The notes under the pieces were generated by a model. It was not told the DNA's origin, ran no database searches, and saw only the letters and a list, made by a program, of their open reading frames with translations. Shown in pieces: positions 8,847 to 17,499 of a stretch of DNA of 64,000 bases. How positions within the stretch are numbered: the first letter of the stretch is position 1; the number at the start of each line of letters is the position of its first letter. Source of the DNA: Pseudoflavonifractor capillosus (GTDB lineage: Bacteria > Bacillota > Clostridia > Oscillospirales > Oscillospiraceae); the NCBI RefSeq assembly GCF_016899775.1, contig NZ_JACJJE010000001.1:102597-166596 (forward strand), given 5' to 3'. The translations under genes were made by a program, and so were the position numbers.

Positions 8847-9977
8847 TCATTGTAGGTACTGCCAATACGGCAGTAGAGCCTCTTCTGCGCTCTTTAGGCG
8901 CCGGCTCAGCGAAGTATCCATCTGTAGCAGCTTCGCATTTTCTTTGATGATTTGATCATCCGGGGTGCCAAGGCTGATAAAGCCACCTCCGAGAGAAGGC
9001 AAAAGCATGAATTTCTTCGGAGCCGATTGGCCCGGGAATTGGACGGCCATGTTCTGACCATCAATTTCAGTTACTTCACCCTGGCCGAAGCTTTTGTGAG
9101 AAACTGTATCCCCAATATGAAGATGATCCAGAACCAGCTGCCGGATTTTTTCAACCTTTTCATAATCGTCCCGGGCCTGGTCATAGGCACCCTTCAACTG
9201 TTCAGCTTTCTCAATGCGTTCACGGTATAGTTTCTTTTCCGCAGAGTTGGGATGCGAATAGGAAATACCGTCATAGAGATGGTAGACCTGTGATGAGTAA
9301 ATCATGTCAAAAGCCAGCAGGTGAAGATTGGGATCATCATACAGATCCTTCTCCTCGTTTTCATAGCGGCTTGCATTTGTGGCCATGAGCGCAGGGCTCT
9401 GACGCATTGCCTCAACAAGCTCATCGCACATCCGGTAATAGATGTCCAGTTTGAAATTCGCGCCGGCACCCCAGTCTTCAAGGAACTCCACACAGTCGGC
9501 GAACTCGTGGGCCTCGGTGGACTTGAATAGGTAGTTGGACTCTGGATCATGGAAGAACAGATACGACATCACAGACCGCTGATCATTGGTGTAGCGCCAG
9601 CTTCCTGGAGCATATTTCTCCTTCAGCTCCTCGCTCTTTGCGATGAAGGCAGATACCTTCTGCTGCCGAATCGTCAAGTCGCCATCGTCGTCAGCGAAAA
9701 GATCACGGAACATTGTGCGGACGGTCTCCGGTTCCTCGCGGGCATAGGCGATAAGAGCATAGAAGGGCTGCTGAAATTGGCTGTCGATCAGATTGGAAGT
9801 TATGCGCCATGCTTCTGTAAGCATTCCAGCCAGGTCAGGCGCATCCAGGTTAAAGATATCCTGATACTGCTTCACGATCTCCCATTTATAGTTTTCATTG
9901 AGCTCAGGATTGTTGATGTACTCGAATTTATCTATGTAATGAGCAAACAGCTGCTGTAAGCGAGAAGCATTCATCAC
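8847..9977 (-). CDS. Unknown protein with C-terminal Tudor/CarD-like module
   Basis: A 376-aa cytoplasmic protein I cannot name. Residues 1-270 are helical, acidic and repeat-like without a catalytic motif. Near 295-330 a small beta module (GDTVSHKSFGQGEVTEIDGQ, then VQFPG and KKFMLLPSL) resembles the Tudor/SH3-like end of UvrD-type helicases or CarD-like domains. The start ATG has GGTGGAGATG just upstream. It is transcribed alone, convergent with the patatin/GTPase operon. A protein- or nucleic acid-binding role is a guess from the C-terminal module only. Confidence 0.7.
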   Translation of the reverse strand: MMNASRLQQLFAHYIDKFEYINNPELNENYKWEIVKQYQDIFNLDAPDLAGMLTEAWRITSNLIDSQFQQPFYALIAYAREEPETVRTMFRDLFADDDGDLTIRQQKVSAFIAKSEELKEKYAPGSWRYTNDQRSVMSYLFFHDPESNYLFKSTEAHEFADCVEFLEDWGAGANFKLDIYYRMCDELVEAMRQSPALMATNASRYENEEKDLYDDPNLHLLAFDMIYSSQVYHLYDGISYSHPNSAEKKLYRERIEKAEQLKGAYDQARDDYEKVEKIRQLVLDHLHIGDTVSHKSFGQGEVTEIDGQNMAVQFPGQSAPKKFMLLPSLGGGFISLGTPDDQIIKENAKLLQMDTSLSRRLKSAEEALLPYWQYLQ

Positions 9978-10051
9978 ATCTCCACCATTCAGTAAAAGGT
10001 AAGGCTATTATAGAATGAATTGCGCTTCTTGAAAAGGGGGGATCGAACTTA

Positions 10052-10101
10052 AAGACGAAAAGTGCCTGCACCGCCAATGCAGCGGCGCAGGCACTCGTCT
10101 T
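10052..10101 (-). terminator. Terminator after the XRE gene
   Basis: A long two-part hairpin in which outer arms AAGACGA/TCGTCTT and inner arms GTGCCTGC/GCAGGCAC bracket a small loop. It lies 3 nt after the XRE stop. Confidence 0.7.
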
Positions 10102-10103
10102 GA

Positions 10104-10358
10104 TTAACCGTCACTACTTCTCTCTAAACCGCTGAAAAAGTCATCGTATTCGCATCCGTAAATTTGCCTGAGTTCAATCAAGACACTGGCACGAATATTC
10201 AACTGCCCAGCTTCGTATTTCGCATACGTGGTCCGACCGATGTCACACCCTCGTCGTTGTAGCTCTGCACACAATTTCTCCTGGGAGATATTGTGATCGA
10301 GACGTAGCCGTTTGAGATTGTCGCCCATGTTCCTGTCGCGCCTAATTTTCTGCTCCAT
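10104..10358 (-). CDS. XRE-family helix-turn-helix regulator
   Basis: A small (84 aa) single-domain XRE repressor. The HTH covers about residues 10-65, with ISQEKLCAELQRRG as helices 1-2 and IGRTTYAKYEAGQ as the recognition region. The start chosen (10358, MEQKIRRD) has GGGCGGGAAG upstream; a longer form from 10376 is possible. It is divergent from the GPR-like protease gene, and a 9-bp inverted repeat lies in the shared promoter region, so it probably represses both itself and that gene. Confidence 0.82.
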   Translation of the reverse strand: MEQKIRRDRNMGDNLKRLRLDHNISQEKLCAELQRRGCDIGRTTYAKYEAGQLNIRASVLIELRQIYGCEYDDFFSGLERSSDG

Positions 10359-10376
10359 CTTCCCGCCCCATATCAT

Positions 10377-10454
10377 ACTTGACCAGCATTGGTTGCAATC
10401 GAGATAAGTTTATGATATGCTGACGAAAAATATTGTCCGCGATATTGGTCAAGT
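10377..10454. promoter_or_regulatory. Divergent promoter region with inverted-repeat operator
   Basis: ACTTGACCA (10377-10385) is repeated inverted and perfect as TGGTCAAGT (10446-10454), 60 bp apart, in the gap between the XRE gene and the GPR-like gene. The arms would suit two dimers or a loop formed by the adjacent XRE regulator. Confidence 0.5.
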
Positions 10455-10506
10455 TTGAGCTCTGCGCATATAAACTGCCTTATTGCGAGCGGAAGGAGGA
10501 TGCAGG

Positions 10507-11373
10507 ATGTTTCAGCAACCTGGAGACGATGGAGTCAAAGTGGAGGAGCGGACAATACATGGTATTCCTGTAACAGCGGTCGAAATAAAGACAGAGGATG
10601 GCGCCGAGAGCTTAGACAGGGCTGTTGGAAAGTACATAACAATTCAGACTGGTTTGCTTAGCTCAGAAACATTAGATTTGAAGGCTCTCGGTGAATGTGT
10701 ATCTGAGGTTTTGGCGGAAGTACTATCAAGATATAAAGGCAACACGCTTTGTATTTGCGGTTTAGGGAATAGGGAGTTGGTGGCCGATTCACTTGGCCCT
10801 GATGTGATCAGGAATCTCTCGCTGAAGGTCTTTTCAGGGGTGGCTTCCCTGAATGGCCTCTTTAAGTCCGTCTGCTCATTTGTGCCAGGCACAGCTTGGA
10901 CGAATAATTTGGATACTGAGCTCATGGTGAAAGGGATATTAAAAGAGGCAAATGCGAACTGCTTGCTCCTGATCGACTCTCTCGTAACCCGGAATCCTGA
11001 GCGACTGTGTCAATCTATCCAGGTTTCAACCGCAGGTGGAATGAATCCCTTTTTTGCAGGAAGGTCGATCGATTGGTCCTCACTGGGCGTGCCTGTTATC
11101 TCGATAGGAGTTCCTCTTGCAATCACGGCGGGTACCTTTATTCAAAGTGGAGTTCTCACGGGAGAAACCTTCACAACGCTCAACGCTCATCATGCAGTAG
11201 CTGCGTCGAGCTTCATCATCTCTTATGCGATCCTTCGTACATGCTGGCCTGACCTCACTACGCAAAATTGCATCGATTTCATACGGTTTAACCGAGATGT
11301 GATCCCCTATCCGGACAGGAATTTTGATGAAGATGATACCGGAGACAATGCTGTGCCCGATGAGACAACCTGA
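10507..11373 (+). CDS. GPR-like spore germination protease homologue
   Basis: A 288-aa protein resembling the A25 aspartic protease GPR, which degrades small acid-soluble spore proteins during germination. The family motifs are recognisable though divergent: CGLGNRELVADSLGP near residue 93 and LLLIDSLVTRNPERL near 160, whose aspartates match the two active-site Asp residues of GPR, then GVPVISIGVPLAITAGT near 205. It is shorter than the roughly 370-aa housekeeping GPR, mainly in the N-terminal propeptide and C-terminal regions. The ATG at 10507 is set by GGAAGGAGGA at 10491-10500. It sits alone, opposite an XRE regulator, not in a sporulation cluster, so it is probably an accessory paralogue. 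Confidence 0.78.
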   Translation: MFQQPGDDGVKVEERTIHGIPVTAVEIKTEDGAESLDRAVGKYITIQTGLLSSETLDLKALGECVSEVLAEVLSRYKGNTLCICGLGNRELVADSLGPDVIRNLSLKVFSGVASLNGLFKSVCSFVPGTAWTNNLDTELMVKGILKEANANCLLLIDSLVTRNPERLCQSIQVSTAGGMNPFFAGRSIDWSSLGVPVISIGVPLAITAGTFIQSGVLTGETFTTLNAHHAVAASSFIISYAILRTCWPDLTTQNCIDFIRFNRDVIPYPDRNFDEDDTGDNAVPDETT

Positions 11374-11523
11374 CTCAAGTTTCGATGCGGCTTCACGATT
11401 TCGGAGTAGCAAAATAAACGTTTCCTAAAAGTGTATCAATCTCTGTTGTAAATCCTCACCTCCGAACGTATTCCTGAATACCAAAGAAAACGAAGGTTTA
11501 TTCTAATACCGAGGAGAGGTTGT

Positions 11524-12195
11524 ATGAGATATGGGTATTGCCGGATCTCCCGGCCTAAGCAGAGTATTGAGAGACAAATCCGAAACATCAAGGCCCAGTA
11601 CCCGGATGCTGTCATCGTCCAAGAGGTCTTCACTAGGACGAGGATGGATCGGAGAGAATGGCAGAAGTTAATGAAGCGTGTGAAGGCCGGCGACACGATC
11701 ATCTTTGACAGCGTCTCCAGAATGAGTGGAAACGCAGATGATGGCTTCGCAGCCTATGAGGATCTCTTTAACAGAGGCGTCAATCTGGTCTTTCTGAAGG
11801 AGCCGCACATCAATACGGACACCTATAAGAAGGCTTTGGAGAATAATGTGCAGCTCACTGGCAGCAATGTGGATTACATCCTCGAAGGGGTCAACCGCTA
11901 TCTCATGGAACTGGCCAAGGAGCAGATCCGTCTTGCATTCGAGCAGTCTGAAAAAGAAGTCGAAGATCTTCATCAACGTACCAGAGAGGGAATCGAGACG
12001 GCCAGACTGAACGGGAAGCAGATTGGACGGAAAAAAGACACCAAGATCACCACGAAGAAGAGCCTCGCAGCCAAAGAAATCATCATGAAGCACTCCAAGG
12101 ATTTTAATGGAACTCTCAAAGACGTGGATGTCATGCAGCTGGCTGGGCTATCAAGAAACACCTATTATAAATATAAGCGAGAATTGAAAGCATAG
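11524..12195 (+). CDS. Small serine recombinase (resolvase/invertase family)
   Basis: A 223-aa site-specific recombinase. The N-terminal catalytic domain starts MRYGYCRIS with the nucleophile serine at about residue 9 and has the usual acidic/arginine pattern (FTRTRMDRREWQKLMKR, then SVSRMSGNADDGFAAYEDL). A helical linker follows, and a C-terminal HTH region (AGLSRNTYYKYKREL) binds DNA. Size fits resolvases or DNA invertases, not large phage integrases. GAGGAGAGG precedes the ATG. No transposase or invertible segment is evident next to it, so its target is unknown. A short GAGGTAT hairpin overlaps its stop codon (12195-12212). Confidence 0.88.
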   Translation: MRYGYCRISRPKQSIERQIRNIKAQYPDAVIVQEVFTRTRMDRREWQKLMKRVKAGDTIIFDSVSRMSGNADDGFAAYEDLFNRGVNLVFLKEPHINTDTYKKALENNVQLTGSNVDYILEGVNRYLMELAKEQIRLAFEQSEKEVEDLHQRTREGIETARLNGKQIGRKKDTKITTKKSLAAKEIIMKHSKDFNGTLKDVDVMQLAGLSRNTYYKYKRELKA

Positions 12196-12277
12196 AGGTA
12201 TCAATATACCTCACCCAAAACTCTGAATTTTTTTGACGATGTTTCCGAAAATCTACATCGCAATCGACATTGTTCTC

Positions 12278-12306
12278 TTGAAATAAGCTTCTTCATTTGC
12301 TACAAT
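12278..12306 (+). promoter_or_regulatory. Sigma-A type promoter for the DUF4143 ATPase
   Basis: TTGAAA (12278-12283), a 17-bp spacer and TACAAT (12301-12306) match the housekeeping consensus closely and lie 57 bp before the ATPase start. Confidence 0.7.
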
Positions 12307-12362
12307 AACAGCGGACTGAATATTTTTGCCGATTTCGGTAAAGATATAAAGAGGGGTGCGCT

Positions 12363-13658
12363 ATGCAAATCGAACGAAATGTATATCTGAATAAATTGAT
12401 TGCTCGCAAGCACAACGGATTTGTGAAGGTCATCACTGGTATTCGCCGCTGTGGTAAATCCTATCTTTTGAATACACTGTTTTATCAGCATTTACTTGAA
12501 AGCGGTATAGAGGACAGTCATATCATCCGCTTCGCATTTGACTCAGCACAAAACCTCATGCTGATCGGTGAGGATCTAATGGAGATAGAAGAGGGAAAAC
12601 GGAAAGTTGACCCGGAAAAATTCATGACCTACATTAACGATAAAATTGTTGATGATGGTATGTACTATCTCCTTTTAGATGAGGTACAAAATCTGGGATA
12701 TTTTGAAGCCGTTTTGAACGGGTACCTTCGTAAGGACAATGTGGATGTCTATGTGACGGGGAGTAATTCCAAATTCCTCTCCAGCGATATCATCACGGAA
12801 TTTGCTGGTCGCGGCGACGAAGTCCATGTTTTGCCACTGTCCTTCTCCGAATTCTTCAGCGTATACGATGGCTCCAAAGAAGAGGCATTTGATGACTACA
12901 TGGTATATGGAGGACTCCCCTCTGTCGCTCTTATGCAGACCGAGGAACAGAAAGTTGCTTATTTGACCACCCAGATCACGAATGTCTACCTCAGGGATAT
13001 CGTGAAACGGTATAACTTGCAATCGGATGAAGACATCGGGGAATTGCTGGATATCCTCGCTTCTGGTATCTCAACACTTGTGAACCCGAGGAAATTGGCG
13101 GGCACCTTCAAAAGTGTAAAGGGTTCTACAATAAGCGAAGTGACGGTCGCCAAATACATTGGCCATATGGCGGAATCCTTCCTGATCAGCAAGGCGAAAC
13201 GCTATGATGTGAAAGGTAAGCACTATATTGACACGCCTTTCAAAGTGTACTTTGAAGACATTGGACTCCGAAATGCACGATTGAACTTCCGGCAAATCGA
13301 GCCATCGCACATTATGGAAAATATCATCTACAACGAACTTCGGTATCGGGGTTACAATGTGGATGTGGGCGTTGTTGAAGTTAGAGAGAAAAACTCTGAG
13401 GGGAGAGAGCAACGCAAGCAGCTGGAAATCGACTTTATTGCGAACCAGGGTAGCAGACGCTATTATATCCAGTCTGCCTATGAGATCCCAAGCAAAGAAA
13501 AGTGGGATCAGGAGACAAAATCTTTTGATAGGGCAAATGACTCATTTAAGAAAATTATTGTTGTTGAGAGGACAATGAAACCTCGCCGGGATGACAAAGG
13601 ATACGTTACAATGGGCGTCAAGGAATTTTTGTTGAATGAAAATAGCTTAGAGTTGTAA
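12363..13658 (+). CDS. AAA ATPase with DUF4143 domain
   Basis: A 431-aa member of the AAA_14/DUF4143 ATPase family. Walker A is ITGIRRCGKSYLL near residue 26; Walker B is YLLLDEVQNL near 104; a TGSNSKFLSSD sensor motif lies near 133. The C-terminal DUF4143 part ends in a nuclease-like core (LEIDFIANQG, RRYYIQSAYEI) similar to the PD-(D/E)xK-like region seen in this family. These proteins are common in gut Bacteroidota and Bacillota and their role is unsettled. AGAGGGGTG lies just before the ATG, which gives a full-length protein. It is transcribed alone from its own promoter. Confidence 0.88.
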   Translation: MQIERNVYLNKLIARKHNGFVKVITGIRRCGKSYLLNTLFYQHLLESGIEDSHIIRFAFDSAQNLMLIGEDLMEIEEGKRKVDPEKFMTYINDKIVDDGMYYLLLDEVQNLGYFEAVLNGYLRKDNVDVYVTGSNSKFLSSDIITEFAGRGDEVHVLPLSFSEFFSVYDGSKEEAFDDYMVYGGLPSVALMQTEEQKVAYLTTQITNVYLRDIVKRYNLQSDEDIGELLDILASGISTLVNPRKLAGTFKSVKGSTISEVTVAKYIGHMAESFLISKAKRYDVKGKHYIDTPFKVYFEDIGLRNARLNFRQIEPSHIMENIIYNELRYRGYNVDVGVVEVREKNSEGREQRKQLEIDFIANQGSRRYYIQSAYEIPSKEKWDQETKSFDRANDSFKKIIVVERTMKPRRDDKGYVTMGVKEFLLNENSLEL

Positions 13659-14007
13659 TGCCAGTGATCGACGCTCAGAGTATTGCTTTTTATTAGTTCG
13701 AAGAGACTAATTATACCGCTGATTAAACTACCGGGAGGCCGCATTCTGCGGCCTCCCATCAAATTATTGTGCTAATGCAGCTCGAATAAGAGTATTTTCT
13801 CGTGTGAAACTCGAAGAAGTTTTTAGAGTACTGGACTTTTTCTTGTCAGACTAATTCCTATATATAGGAATCGTTCATGTTCCTCTATTTTGGCTCTGAC
13901 TTCTGGTAGGAGTAGTCTTGCCATATGTTTGTATCGCCGCTATAATTCAAAGTGAGAGAATTGCTCAAAATCCGCTCCAATGTCTACTGTTCTCTGGAGG
14001 CAAGGCC
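13659..14007. other. Intergenic region: terminator-like hairpin and 18-bp palindrome
   Basis: No gene is seen here. A perfect 11-bp stem (13733-13743 with 13747-13757) with a 3-nt loop lies after the ATPase and may end its transcript, although no T-run follows. A perfect 18-bp palindrome at 13854-13871 (half site ATTCCTATA) lies upstream of the SEC-C gene beside TTGTCA (13843-13848), which suggests an operator overlapping a promoter. Confidence 0.5.
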
Positions 14008-15006
14008 ATGATAAAAGACGGACAATTCTACATCGACTTCCCGGAGCCTTATAAACGACGGGAATTGAATTCCAAGTACCGGGAGATCCCACTGAAAGAT
14101 ACGACTTCCCGGCAGTTGCGGAAGTACTTCAATGCGATGGCTAACCTATATGGGATCATTCCACTTCGGAAAGCATACGAGATCATATCTTCTCAAAGCC
14201 CCAAGCTGGTGACGCGGGACGAGTTCCTTGCCTTTGCGGAAATCGCCCGGCACGAGTGCGAGGACTACTATATCCTGGGTCTTGACCAACTCTATGTGGA
14301 TGGGAAACTCAAAGATGTCCTGGACCGAGAGATCATAGATGTCTCGCTCATTGGAGATGGGTTGGACAGATACCATGCGCTCCTGAAAAGCCAGCAGGGA
14401 AAGCCCTACTATGTTCCATCGAAGGCAGAACTGCTGGCCTACGATGATGCCTTCTATTGTGAGCCGACAGAGGAAACAAATCAGATGCGGGAGTTCATAG
14501 AGACTCGGCTACAGTTGCCAGAGTGGAAAAAGTCTGAGGTTTTCGATGAACTCGTCTTCGGTATCCGCTGCGCTGATGCCGATTTCCCGCAGGTCCAGGA
14601 ACGGCTCACGGCAATGGGTGTCCACTTTCCTCGTCGGAAGGACTTCCAAACCTTCATCGAACGATATCAGGCTTTCCACAACACCACCAGGATGCAGAGC
14701 AACCGTGGCTATACCCCCAATGAGCTTTTCGACCTCTTGCCGCGTGAGGAACAGATGCCCCAGACGCTGTCCTTCGGCCCGAATATCAAGAAGGCGCTTG
14801 CGGAAGGAAGTATGAATGCGGAGGAGCTGCGGCGAGGGATCATGGAGGCTGACCTACCCAATGAACAGCTGCGTCTGAGCCTTTTGCAGGAGCTGGCCAA
14901 GGCAGCTCCTGCAAAGCCGGTGGGAGAGAAGAAGCCGAAAATCGGCAGGAATGATCCGTGCCCTTGCGGGAGCGGCAAAAAATACAAGAAGTGCTGCGGT
15001 AGATAG
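14008..15006 (+). CDS. SEC-C motif protein
   Basis: A 332-aa protein ending in a SEC-C zinc-binding motif ([19 protein letters not shown]), the module used by SecA and many unrelated proteins for protein or nucleic-acid contact. The remaining 300 residues are helical with no catalytic motif I recognise. The ATG at 14008 with GGAGG at 13997-14001 is preferred to the in-frame upstream start at 13918, whose extra residues look non-coding. It has its own terminator. Function unknown. Confidence 0.8.
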   Translation: MIKDGQFYIDFPEPYKRRELNSKYREIPLKDTTSRQLRKYFNAMANLYGIIPLRKAYEIISSQSPKLVTRDEFLAFAEIARHECEDYYILGLDQLYVDGKLKDVLDREIIDVSLIGDGLDRYHALLKSQQGKPYYVPSKAELLAYDDAFYCEPTEETNQMREFIETRLQLPEWKKSEVFDELVFGIRCADADFPQVQERLTAMGVHFPRRKDFQTFIERYQAFHNTTRMQSNRGYTPNELFDLLPREEQMPQTLSFGPNIKKALAEGSMNAEELRRGIMEADLPNEQLRLSLLQELAKAAPAKPVGEKKPKIGRNDPCPCGSGKKYKKCCGR

Positions 15007-15061
15007 ATAATAGGTTTTTTCAAGGCCGGAGCGGTTTTACGTTGGATCTGGAGACATGAGG

Positions 15062-15094
15062 AAAAGCCCAGTACCTTGGAGGTGCTGGGCTTTT
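15062..15094 (+). terminator. Rho-independent terminator of the SEC-C gene
   Basis: Stem arms 15062-15075 and 15081-15094 pair at 13 of 14 positions, with A-rich and T-rich ends typical of an intrinsic terminator. Confidence 0.85.
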
Positions 15095-15123
15095 GCCATA
15101 CCATGATGAGGAGAGGATTTGAA

Positions 15124-15405
15124 TTGAAGATTGTCTCATGGAACTTGAATGGTCTTAGCTCTTGCAGTCAGAACAACTCCTTTGCCCCAATCGCGGATAT
15201 TGGGCCGGATATACTCTGCCTGCAGGAGATCCGGACCCAGCAAGAGCCGCAGATCCTGCCGGGGTACCAGCACTGCTGGAATCACGGACAGCGAAATGGC
15301 TACGCGGGTACCGCTGTGCTCTACAAGAAAGAGCCGCTTTCTGTATCTTTCGGATTGGGCGATGATGATGCAGATGAAGAAGGCCGCACCATCATTTTAG
15401 AGTAA
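15124..15405 (+). pseudogene. Exonuclease III (XthA) fragment, 5' part only
   Basis: From a TTG start at 15124 (GAGGAGAGG upstream) the frame encodes a recognisable ExoIII/AP-endonuclease N-terminus: KIVSWNLNGL, PDILCLQEIRTQQEP (with the metal-binding glutamate) and GYAGTAVLYKKEPLSVSFG, ending EEGRTIILE. It stops after 93 residues, whereas the family has about 250; the catalytic His/Asp motifs of the C-terminal half are missing and not found downstream. It is a truncated remnant, probably inactive. Confidence 0.85.
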
Positions 15406-15464
15406 GCGAATCGAAGTGAAACTACTTTGACCTATACTGGAGACTCAACGCGCAAAAGAGTATG

Positions 15465-15513
15465 AAAACAGCACGGATTTGACTTCGCAATGAAGCCATA
15501 TCCGTGCTGTTTT
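15465..15513. terminator. Bidirectional terminator between the xthA relic and fic
   Basis: AAAACAGCACGGAT (15465-15478) pairs perfectly with 15500-15513; T-runs border it on both strands. It ends the convergent Fic gene and anything coming from the xthA side. Confidence 0.8.
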
Positions 15514-15524
15514 GCGTCATAGAA

Positions 15525-16571
15525 TCATTTTAACCTGTAATAGCAAATGTTCTTCCCGGCGCCTTCCCGTTTCAGCTCCCCGGCAGCCACCAATTTCCGC
15601 AGCGCCCCCTCGATAGAGCTGATGCTGAGCGAAGGGCAGAGTTCCCGGATGTCCTGCTTCGTAAACCGCCCGATCTTTTCCATGGTAGCCCGGCGCACGG
15701 TCTCCAGGGCCGGAAGCTTTGTCTCTACCAGAGCAAAACGGTCCTCAAAGTCCTTGTAGGCGGAGAGGATGGTCCCCAGCAGATACTTGATGAAGGGCAC
15801 CGTATCTTCAGTACCTTCATGCCATCCGATCTGCGCCTGACCCAGGACTTCATAATAGAGATCCTTATTTTTCGCGATCTTGGCCTCCAGTGAGATATAT
15901 TTGCCCACATAGAACCCGCTGCGATAGAGCAGCAGCGTAGTCAGCAGACGGCTCATTCTTCCGTTTCCATCGTTGAATGGGTGGATGCAGAGGAAGTCGT
16001 GGATGAATACGGGAATAACGATCAGCGGCTCTACTTCCATGTTCCCGATGACCCGATTGTACTCCTCGCAGATCCTGTCCAGAGCCTCCGGTGTTTCATA
16101 GGGGGCCAAGGGGGTGAACAAGGTCTCCACATGGCCGTCGGGATAGGTGGCACTGATGTAATTCTGAACGTTTTTCGTCCTACCCGCCATGGGATTGTTC
16201 ATGTGACTATAGAGGATCTTGTGGAGCTGCAGGATGTAATTCTGGGTGATGGGGATGGCATCGAAGTTCTCGTGGATGAGGTTCAGCACATCCCGGTAGC
16301 CGGCGATCTCCTGCTCGTCCCGGTTTCTCGGCATCGTTTTCTCCTCCACAAGCTGCCGGATGCGGGTGTTTGTGGTCACGATGCCCTCAATGGCATTGGA
16401 TGCCTCGGTGCTCTGCACCTTTGCGATCTCCACCAGTTTCTCTAATTCCTCCGGCCGCTGTTTCAGACACAGCTCCTGTTTCCCAGCCTCCTTATAGATT
16501 GCCGCGACCAGCCCCAGGATATCCGAATCCCACTTCTGCTCCCGGATCGCGGAGTAATTGAATGTGCGCAT
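15525..16571 (-). CDS. Fic family protein (class II) with C-terminal winged helix
   Basis: A 348-aa Fic-domain AMP transferase. The catalytic motif HPFNDGNGRMSR is complete (near residue 198), and an inhibitory helix motif SNAIEG near 57 indicates the class II self-inhibited arrangement. The C-terminal 70 residues (TKQDIRELCPSLSISSIEGA) form a winged helix, common in regulator-like Fic proteins. The start at 16571 (MRTFNYSAI) is preferred to 16805 because the upstream extension has no coding character and contains the operator-like repeats. TTCCCTTA/TAAGGGAA inverted repeats directly upstream suggest autoregulation by the winged helix. Confidence 0.9.
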   Translation of the reverse strand: MRTFNYSAIREQKWDSDILGLVAAIYKEAGKQELCLKQRPEELEKLVEIAKVQSTEASNAIEGIVTTNTRIRQLVEEKTMPRNRDEQEIAGYRDVLNLIHENFDAIPITQNYILQLHKILYSHMNNPMAGRTKNVQNYISATYPDGHVETLFTPLAPYETPEALDRICEEYNRVIGNMEVEPLIVIPVFIHDFLCIHPFNDGNGRMSRLLTTLLLYRSGFYVGKYISLEAKIAKNKDLYYEVLGQAQIGWHEGTEDTVPFIKYLLGTILSAYKDFEDRFALVETKLPALETVRRATMEKIGRFTKQDIRELCPSLSISSIEGALRKLVAAGELKREGAGKNICYYRLK

Positions 16572-16589
16572 AACCTTACGCCCCCTTTG

Positions 16590-16693
16590 TTCCCTTAAAT
16601 TATAGCATATAATAAGGGAAAATACAACTCCTAAAGAAGATATTCCCTTAATAGTATTCCAAATTAAAGGGATACTATACGCCGGCAAGGGAA
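16590..16693. promoter_or_regulatory. Repeated TTCCCTTA operators upstream of fic
   Basis: TTCCCTTA (16590-16597) faces TAAGGGAA (16613-16620) as a perfect inverted repeat over an AT-rich core. A second TTCCCTTA (16643-16650) faces AAAGGGAT at about 16667-16674, and AAGGGAA recurs at 16687-16693. The spacing covers the expected fic promoter. The likely binder is the Fic winged helix or an unlinked repressor. Confidence 0.55.
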
Positions 16694-16830
16694 ATTGATC
16701 GTGCTTCACTATACAGCCTCTCCGAATTTTCTCGACTTTCTCAATAATTCGTCCGAGAGCGCAAATGAATTGGGAAGACGCCGCCATGACGCGGCATCCT
16801 CCCAATTTCGTTTGAGGTGTATGCTCGGAC

Positions 16831-17049
16831 TCAAATGCGCACCAGCAGGCCGATCAGACTCTCTGTCTTGATCCCGACCAGATACCAGTCCTTGTCCTTC
16901 TCAATTCTGGTAGGGAACCACCGGCCATTGATCAGCACCTCCAACTGCTCACCGCAATGCAGTCCGCCATGATAACGATTCAGTCCGTAGCGGATGTCCA
17001 TGCGGTCGATCGCGGCATCGTACACCAGCGCGCCCATCTTCTTATTCAA
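16831..17049 (-). CDS. DUF5348-like small protein
   Basis: A 72-aa protein matching the DUF5348 pattern: LVYDAAIDRMDIRYGLNRYH, then GLHCGEQLEVLINGRWFPTR and WYLVG. Such proteins are common in conjugative and phage-like elements of Bacillota; no function is known. The TTG at 17049 is chosen because AAGGAGG lies 8 nt upstream of it, whereas the in-frame ATG at 17067 has only a weak site. It overlaps the end of the gene upstream by 8 nt, so the two are probably coupled. Confidence 0.75.
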   Translation of the reverse strand: MNKKMGALVYDAAIDRMDIRYGLNRYHGGLHCGEQLEVLINGRWFPTRIEKDKDWYLVGIKTESLIGLLVRI

Positions 17050-17464
17050 GTTCAGATCCTCCTTCATTTGATTTGACCTTTTGGAAGTAGCCCTGATAGA
17101 ACAGGTCATAGTCGGTCCATCTTGGATCTTCAAAGGTACGGCAGGCGTGCAGTTCCAGCGACTCCTGCAGGCGCTCTGCCTGCGTATGCCACCAACAGAT
17201 ATGGTCCTTCACATAGGCCAGAAGTGCCTGTTGTAATTCATCCTCACCGCTGGCATGGATCAGCCGTTGCATCGCTTCCTGCCATATAGGAAGCTCAATG
17301 TCTCCGAGGTCAGTCTGGACGCCCACACGATAGGTGTATTCCTTATCGCGCCCCGTTCCCGACAGACGGACGGCCCGGCCTGTACGGTAGTGGACCCTGA
17401 GGTCCCGAAACGTCACATCCGCAGGGATACCACTGATATTGTCTATGCAATTCTTCACGCCCAT
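17042..17464 (-). CDS. Hypothetical mobile-element protein
   Basis: A 140-aa soluble protein, unrecognised. It contains a mixed N-terminal part and an acidic helical C-terminus with several Trp and Tyr residues (WTDYDLFYQGYFQKVK). It lies between the StbB-like gene and the DUF5348 gene on the same strand, with short gaps, and is probably part of the partition transcript. Confidence 0.65.
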   Translation of the reverse strand: MGVKNCIDNISGIPADVTFRDLRVHYRTGRAVRLSGTGRDKEYTYRVGVQTDLGDIELPIWQEAMQRLIHASGEDELQQALLAYVKDHICWWHTQAERLQESLELHACRTFEDPRWTDYDLFYQGYFQKVKSNEGGSELE

Positions 17465-17499
17465 ATTTTCTTGCCCCTTGGCACATCATCTGGCCAGAC

